This document shows, one piece after another, positions 10,351 to 19,300 of a stretch of DNA of 64,000 bases; the stretch's first letter is position 1; the number at the start of each line of letters is the position of its first letter. The notes under the pieces were generated by a model that saw only the letters and a list, made by a program, of their open reading frames with translations, was not told the origin of the DNA and ran no database searches. The position numbers and the translations under genes were made by a program. This stretch comes from Campanula takesimana (lineage: Eukaryota > Streptophyta > Magnoliopsida > Asterales > Campanulaceae), in NCBI GenBank assembly GCA_026119855.1, contig JAOWBW010001628.1, positions 62,001 through 126,000 on the forward strand. Direction: 5' to 3'.

Positions 10351-13300
10351 ATATAATCATGTAATTCTCTTTACAAACCTTTAGTTTTTGCAAGTATAAA
10401 GAGACCGGTGAAAAAAATTCCGAAAAAAATATATTTAGGGACAAAGTTATGATCAAAATGGACACTCATTCTGGGACAAATTTTTTCTAAAATTAGACAC
10501 ACTCATTTAGGGACAGAGGGAGTATCTTTTTTGCTTATAATTGAGGCAAGAGGGAGTACATTTTAATGCTACTGCATTATCTATGTTGAATATTGGCACA
10601 TTTTTTAGGATCACTAATTTTACTTCTCATGATATGAATTCAATTAGTTTTGCCCCCTTTTTGTTTTGTGTTTGGTTTAAGATTGGTTATTTCAAGGTTC
10701 TTGAGAGTAATGAGGATTGTCGGTTGATGATTGGGTTGATGTTTATGTTTTTCATTGTGAGGGTTATGTGATACCGGGAACTCCCAACCCCCCTCGTCCC
10801 GCGTCCCGGGTTCACGAGGGAACTCGACCCAAAGTACTCAAACAATCGTACCGGAAAATAAACGGTTATCAACATAGAATCTTGTCTGCATTTACAATCT
10901 TTTATGGTTATCCGCCTTTACATTATACTCTTTTATCTCCCTAAAAGTATATACTCCCTCCGTCCCAGCACAAGTAGGACTTGACTTCTTTCCCTTTTTA
11001 GGCCGTCCTATAACAATTGAGACTGCCCAAAATGGAAATGTTTTAATATATTTATATTTAACCAACCTCACCATTTAACCCCACTCATTCTCTCTCTTCA
11101 TTTTCCACCACTCATTTTATTCAACCAATACTACTATTTACCCCACTCATTCTCTCTCTTCATTTTCTACCACACATTCACTACTTTCTCTTAATTATTG
11201 TGCCCACCCCTCTAGTCCCACTTGTGCTAGGACGGAGGGAGTATATATAAATATATGTAAGTGTGTGTGTATATATACTCCCTCCGTCCCACCTCACTTG
11301 AAACCTAAGAGGTGGGCACAATAATTAAGGAAAAAGAATACAATAAGTAAAATGTGTGGTAGAAAATGAAGAGAGAGAATGAGTGGGGTAATAGTAGGTT
11401 GGTTGAAAGAATTGTGTGGTGGAAAATGAAGAGAGAGAATGAGTGGGTGGGGTAGATTTAATATAAAATTATAAAAAAATTACCATTTTGGGGAGTCTCA
11501 AGTGAAGTGGGACGGACCAAAATGGAAATAAGTCTCAAGTGAGGTGGGACGGAGGGAGTATATGTTATTATATTCAACTTAGTGATGTGTTTTCAATATA
11601 GAGCGTACCACGTTCCCAATTGATCCTACCCCCATCATACCCAAAATTTACCAAGTCACGTTCCTCGTACCCGTACCCGTCCCGCGTCCCGAAACGTCCC
11701 ATGTTCCTGGTAACTTATGTCAAGTGACCAAATTCAACATCATTACCGGAGGGATCCGTTCTATGGATGTAACCCCCTCAAACCTCATACGCTTCTTTTA
11801 TTTATCATCAATCACACATATACACACTAACACCAACTAAAAAGTTACACCATGCGGCCTTGTACGCTCACACACAACTGTGCCTGGATCATGTTTTTGT
11901 CCTTCCAAAGAAACAAGTTCTGTAACATTTGGTTGGTATTCCACTTCAGAGATACAAGTTGTTGTCATTAGGTTTAGTCCTTACCGTCTGCCAGAAGTTC
12001 ACAGAATACACATACACAAACACAAGCACACGTGTGCCTGTACCAATCAAGGTTAGCTTGTGTAATTGTTATAAGACTACAACACTTTGAGAAGGGGGTC
12101 AAGATTGGAATTTTGGAATAAAAGGGGGTGGGGTGGGTAAAATTGAGATCATGATATAAATTTTACCAAAAATAAAGGAATCAAAATAGACAATAAAAAT
12201 ATTTTTAGTGTCTTTTTCGAAATTTAAAGGTACTAAATGACATTTCCCAAAAGTCAAGAGGGTCTGACCCGCATCCCTCCCGTGTGGCTTCACCACTAAG
12301 GCACTGGCTACACTGCATGTCCCATAGATCATAGAACCAATGCTGTCTGATATCAGTCACTCTCAACCCTCAGTCACTCTCAACCCTCAGTCACTATTGT
12401 TCTCGCTTATGTGCTACAATGTTATTAAATGTGTTACGTTGCCGCACAATTTTTTTGAGTGTTTTCGGTAAAGATATTTCTTTTTCTTCAATCAGTGGGC
12501 TATTGTTCCTATTATGGTAAGAAGTTTGACCCTGAGCCTGGTAGATGCCGGAGGACGGACGGAAAGAAATGGAGGTGTTCCAAAGATGCCCATCCAGACT
12601 CCAAATATTGTGAGCGTCACATGCACCGTGGTCGCAACCGTTCAAGAAAGCCTGTGGAATCTCAATCTACGTCTCAGTCACTGTCGACTGCAATGTCACA
12701 CATAACTACTGCAAGCAGCGGAGGAAGCTTTCAAAACCTGCCCTTGTATCCCGTTGTTAATTCAGAGGGACTGGGTTTTGGAAGCAATGTATCAAAGTAT
12801 CAGGTGGAGACCAGTCCTTATGGGATCAGCAACAAAGAATACAGGTATTTTATTTTTGTGAGTGATTTGAATGTGAATGTCGTTTTTTCGGTTTATATTC
12901 TTTCCTGTATGCCCCTTTATGATACTGGACATCGTGTTTGGGGATACTTTAGGAGGTATTTGGTTCTCCCCGTCCAGGAAAGATAGTCACATTTGACTTT
13001 TGATGGTCAGCCCTAGTGAACTTTGACCAAACACTAATCTCTATTTGATTCATCCCAATGAATTTCAAAAAATTGTTATTGATAAATCACTTATTAATTT
13101 ACTAATAGTACAATTTTTTTTAAAATTTCACTAGGATGATTAGATTGACATTAGTGTTTGGTCAAAGTTCACTTGTGTTGACCATCAAAAGTCGAATGTT
13201 ACTATCTTTCCGTGACAGAGGGAGTATTACTTGAGAACATCATTACCTTCAGTCATGACAGCAGTTTGTATGACACCATACATACATCAAACACACTTAC

Positions 13301-16300
13301 AATATGTAAACTTCCAGCTGTATCTAAACTGAGATTTGTGTACTTGGCCATGAGGGTGGAGTGTAATTAACTTGAAGACTGTTTTTCTGCAAAGAAACAC
13401 GCATTCAAGCTTTCTTTTGGATGTAAATTTACTTCATTTTTCTGGCAAGTTGTCCACTAGACACCATCACAGAACTTGATCAACAATCTTCTGCGGTTCA
13501 ACTGGAATCTTAAGCATGCATAATTATGTTTTCTGCTTCATGCAGAATGGTGCTCAGCTGGTGAAAAATTACTGGAGTACATTGGGTTCTAATATACCTT
13601 TGATTAAATGCAATCAAGAAAACTGATAGTTGATCATTGAACTTATCGCATTTATGCTTTTAATCTGTTAATTCAAATTTTAGCTGCACGCTGTACATAT
13701 TTTACTTTATCTACACAAATTTATGCTTAGAGCCTTGTATTTGAAGTTTTTAGGTGCAGATAACCATTTAGATCATATTTTTGTTCATGCACACGATGAT
13801 TAAAGAACGCGGTGTCTTACTTTTGAATATGCTGGATCATGACTGTCAGTTTGTGTCATTACACCTTTGTCCCATAAAACTGGCTCTACTCTTTTTTTAG
13901 TGGTTCATAAAGAATCTTGGCTCTTGAAGTTTTCATTTCTTATGTTTCAAAGATGCTGCTGCTTTTTGTGTCATACAAAAGAAGATGCAACATTAGTTCA
14001 AACTGAAGAAAATATATGGAAGTCAAAATTAGTTGGTAAGAATTTCAGAATGAGGCTCTACTTTGAGACTTGAGTATATTTTTTGAACGAGTTTAGCTGG
14101 CTCATCACACTCGAGAGAAAGCTCACAACTTTGTCCTCAATTATATTTTCTAAGTAGAACTAAGGAGGATCAATTCATGACTGCCTCATCCATGGCCCAT
14201 GCATATCATTAATATGCAATGCATATCAAGTTACCAGACTAGGCCTGGTGCCCATGCCTGCTCGTAGAAAAGATGGGGGTTCTTAGATAATATATACTCC
14301 CTCGGCCCTGTCTTATATGATATGAAAATATGAACATTCCAGTAGCTAACACAAGATCTGCTATTGAATGTCAGTGACACTTTGATCCTGAAGTGGGACC
14401 ACCCAGTTCAGGAGACCTACAAGATATAGTCAACGGTGGCAGTGTAACATAGAGTTAGGGATAATGATACGATTATCAATGGCATCGCGAGCCACTTAGG
14501 CCCCAAATTTTAACTTCTTTTACTAAAAAAGGCCTCGGATTTCAATAATAAAGAGCTAACGCGTGTAAGTGGTTAAGCAGAAGCATAAAATCTGTTTCCC
14601 ATATTGCATGTGCAAGTTCGAATCCTATGACATGCATTATCTTTTCTTTCCTCTCATCTTCTAGGCTTAATTAGCATTAAGTTTGGGTCTTCCTCTCGTT
14701 CTTCTAGGCTTATTGGCATCAGGTTTGGGCTTCATTCCATTCTTTTAGGCGTAATTAGCATCATTGGGGTTCCCTCCCATTTTTCTAGGCTTATTTAGCA
14801 TCAATTTTGGGCTTTCTTCTCCCATTCTTCTATTCTTCTAGGCTTAATTAGTACAAGTTTGAGCTTTTTTTTGCCATGTGATATCACTCACTGCAACACT
14901 TTTTCGTATTATTTGCAATTTTGACTAATTGCAATGTTTCTTGATTTCTTTGTAATTAACACTAAAATTTACTACAACATTTGTTTTAATCTTTTAATTA
15001 TTTAAACCCAATCAAATTATCAAGTCTGAACCTCAATTTTTGTGTTAACAAAGTTTTCAAGTCGTATTATTAGTCTACTTCAATTTAGGTTTTAGCAGCC
15101 TTGGATAATTGGACTATAAATTGAGGCGTAGACTAGGCTCCGTTTGTTTGGGGGAAAACATTTTCCGGAAAATGATTTCCCGGAAAATGAAAATGTTTCC
15201 GAAAAATGACATAAACATGTTTTTGGTTGTTTGGTAAATCTAAGGAAAATGTTTTCCGGAAAATATTTTCATATGAGAAAAAATAATTTAATATGAGGAA
15301 AAAATTATTATGAGAAAAAATTTGAAGGGAGGTGGGATGGGGGTGGTGTTGGGGAGGGGGGTAGGGGAGGTGGTGGGGTAGGGGTGGGGGGAGGTGTTCA
15401 AAAATAATTTTAATATGAGTGAAAAGAATTTTTTTTTTTTTTTTTGGGTTGGGGGGTGGGGGTGGGATGGGTGGTGTGGGAAAGGGGCGAGGCGGAGGTG
15501 GAGGAGTGTTCAAAAATAATTTTGTGTCATCATTATTTTCAGGAAATGTTTTCCTTAGGTGGAGGTAAGGAAAACGTTTTCCTTAGAAAAGGGGGGGAAA
15601 ACCATTTTCGGTGCTTAACAAACACCGGACAATGTGGAAAATGTTTTCCGGAAAACAAACGGAGCCTAACAATGCCATTTGGGGCGTTTTTATTGATAAA
15701 AATTGATATTTGGACTTAGACAATTTGACTCAATAATTAAAATAATTAAGATAATTGCAAAAAGTTTGAAAGAATTTGTTGAAAATTTAGCCCAGCGTAC
15801 AGCTCACACACAAACAATAAAAATAGAGAGAAAATTTGAGGGAGAGAAACCCAGTTAAGAAAGCTTAGCTGGGAAGGGGAGGACTTTTATTATGTACTCC
15901 TTCCATCCCACCCGAATTAGGATTTTGGGTTGGGCACTTGGATCAAGGAAAAAGTGTTAGTAGAGTAGGTGTTGTGAGTATGAAAAGTGAAGTAAGAGAG
16001 AGAAAGTGGGGGGTAGAGAATAATGAGTGGAAAGTTGTTGTGAGTGTGAATGTGGGTCCCATTAAATAAAACACTTCCATTTTTGGGTTGTCCTAATTCG
16101 AATGGGATACCCAAAATGAAAATTTGTCCTAATTCGAGTGGGACGGAGGGAGTATAACATTTGAGTTACACAACACATGGCAATGACTCATCCATCCTAT
16201 ACCCATCCTATATGTGGGTCTTCCTATTGTATGAAAGATTGCATAGGGGTCTATATGTAAATTGAAGGTACAGGATGGATGAGTCATTGCCATGTGTTAG

Positions 16301-19300
16301 ACTCGCAGTGTAACTCAAATCCTATCCATAATAGAAGTCCTCCCCTTCCCAGTTAAGCTTTTTAACTCGGTTTTTCTCCCTCAAAAAACTATTTTGCACG
16401 AAGGGAGCCAAATCTGATTCTAAGTAATCCAAGAATGATAGAAGAAAAGACTCAAACTTGATGTTAATTGACCTTGAAAAAATTAGAGGAATCTTAAACT
16501 TGATAATGAAGCTTAGAAAAAATAATTGAAGTTTGAGCTTTTTTCTCCCATTCTTTTAGGCTTAATTAGTAACAAAAATAGACTTGTTTGCCTAATTTAA
16601 GCTTGAAAGAATTGGAGGAAAATCAAATTTGCTTCTGATTGAGTCAAGAAGAATGAGGGAAGACACAATTTAAGCTTGGAAGAATTGGAGAAAAGCCAAA
16701 CTTCTAATTAAGCTGGGAAGAATTGGAGAAAACCGAAACTTGGAGACTGGAGAGAAAAATTAAGCTTCAAAGAATGGGTTGAAAGCCCAAACTTGCCTAA
16801 GTAAGCTTGGAAGATGCGCTGAGCGTTTGGCTTGTTAGCATCAAGTTTCGGCTTTCCTCCCATTCTTCTAGGCTCAATTAACATCAACTTTGAGGTATCC
16901 TCCCATTCTTCTAGGCTTGTTAGCATCAAGTTTGAGCTTTCTTATCCAATTCTTTTAGGCTTAATTAGTAGCAAAATTTGACTTATTTGCCTAATTTAAG
17001 CTTGGAGGAATTAGTAAAAAGTTTTAGATTTGTACGTGGACAGCGTGACTCGGTAATTAGATAAGTTGAAAAATTACAAAGAATTTAAAGAAACGTTGCA
17101 ATATATTTAGTGATAGTTGCAAAGGATTTAAAGTATTAGTGTATTAAATTTTTAGTGATGATTGAATTAAAGAAGTATTGCAATAACATTAAAGTGATAA
17201 AAAGGGCAGCCCGGTGCACAAGGCATCCCCGCATAGCGAGGGTCCGGGGAAGGTTCCCCACCACAAGGGTGAAATGTAGGCAAACCTTACCTTGCATTGC
17301 AAGAGGCTGCTTCCAGGACTTGAACCCGTGACCTCCAGGTCACACGGCAACACCTTAACCGCTGTACTAAGGCTCCCCTTTAATAACATTAAAGTGATAA
17401 TTGCATAAAAATTGAAAACCTCGTCGTGACCTTTCTATGGATATCAAAGGACAGGGATACTGCAAGAAGAGAGCCAAAACTTGCTACTTAGTAATCCAAG
17501 AAGCATAGATGAAAAAGCTTAAACTTGATGCTAATTAAGCCTTAAAAATAGGAGAAAATCGTAAATGTAGGTGCTAGCTATGCCTAGAAGAAAGATAGGA
17601 AAACCCAAAATTGCCTTGAATAATGGAAGGAAAGTCCAAACTTGATTAAGAATGGGCCTAACTAAAAGGAGATAAGGTAAAAATAAAATAAAAAAGAACA
17701 CAAGGAAGGACAAAAAGAACTTCTATGAATGTGCCTAAGAATAGGAGAGAAGAAAAAAACACATAGTTTGAACCTGGCAAAACGTTCGTAGGATTTTGAG
17801 AAAACCTCCTTAACTACTAGAAGACGCTAGCTCGTTATGTGTAATACCACATCCCACATCGGCTAGGTGTTCTACTGTGCTATTATAAACCCACAAAGCC
17901 TACCATTGAGCATCAATAACATCCATAGACTTTCGCGTGGGCCTGTCGTAATATAAGTTGACCAAGTTGTTTGTGTTCAGTGAGCTAATGCGTGGTGCTT
18001 ATAGAGCATGTTTTTTCAGGCTCGCGTCGTTGCAAATGGTACCAGAACGGAACCCCAGCTGGAAGGAGCGAGCTCGCCTGGGGGTACGTTTCTAGTGGAC
18101 CTATTGGGCCTTGGCGGGGCGACAAGGATTTAAGTGGGGGATTTTACAATACCCCTTCCCACATCTACTAGGTGTGGGAGTTTAGTGTGATATTTATAAG
18201 CCCACAAAGCTACCATTGAGCACCGATAAATTCATGGACTTTTACGTGGGCTTTTGTGGTAAGCTAAGTGAATCCAAGTTGTTTGTGGTGAGCCAGTGCG
18301 TGGTACATATGTAGCGGACCAGGTTTTCAGGCTCGGGTCGTTACATTATTATTTTAATTTATGGCCTTCGTTTTATAAAGCCCGAGAGAAACTCGGCAGT
18401 TAGATCTCTAGAAAGGGAATTTCAATGGAACACTTTGAATATCCTTCGGGAAAGCACTTGCGGGACTAGCCTTGTGGGGAAGCTAATGAAGCGGGTTTGG
18501 GCCCCCAAAATATCAATGATTTTGGGCCCCAAATGTTTAACTTCTTACTATAAAAGTCCCTGGAATTCAGTAGTCAAGAGCTAACATGCCTAAGTGGTTG
18601 AGCAGAAGCATAAAATTCGTTTGCCTATTACTTGTCCAAGTTCAAATCCTATGGTTGGCATTATTTTTTCTTCTCTCTCATTCTTTTAGACTTGATTAGT
18701 ATCGAGTTTGGCCTTCCTCCCATTTTAGTCTTATAGCATCAAGTTTGGGCTTTCCACCGTTTCTTTGAGTCTTAACTATCAAATTTGTGGAGACTTGGTT
18801 AGTATCAAATTTGGGGGTTCCGCTCATTCTTCTAGGCTTAATTGGGATTTAGGGATTTCTTCTCTCATTTTTCTTGGCTTAAGTAGCAAGTTTGAGCTTT
18901 CATCTTGCTGTATATTTTTTGAATTATTTGCAGTCATCACTTTGATATCACTTACTGGAATACATCTTTGAATTATTTGCAATCATGACTAAAGTTTTTA
19001 GTATATTTCTTTAAATACTATGTAATTATCACTAAGATTTACTCCAACATTTGTTTAAAATTTTGCAATTTATTAACCCTTTGAATACTATGTACATTAT
19101 CAGTAAGATTTTACTGCAACATTTGTTTAAAATTTTGCAATTATCTTAACCCTATCTAATTACGAAGTCGAAATATTAATCTTTGTACTAATAAAATTCT
19201 CATATCTCGTTATTAGTCTACTATTCAATTAGGTTTTAGTAGTCTTGGATAATAAATTTAGGCGTAGACTAGCGACAACATTTGGGGCGGCGTTTCATTG

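Noticed and set aside
10280..10465. ORF with repeated Tyr-Ile
   Set aside because: Translation of a TA microsatellite inside a MITE.
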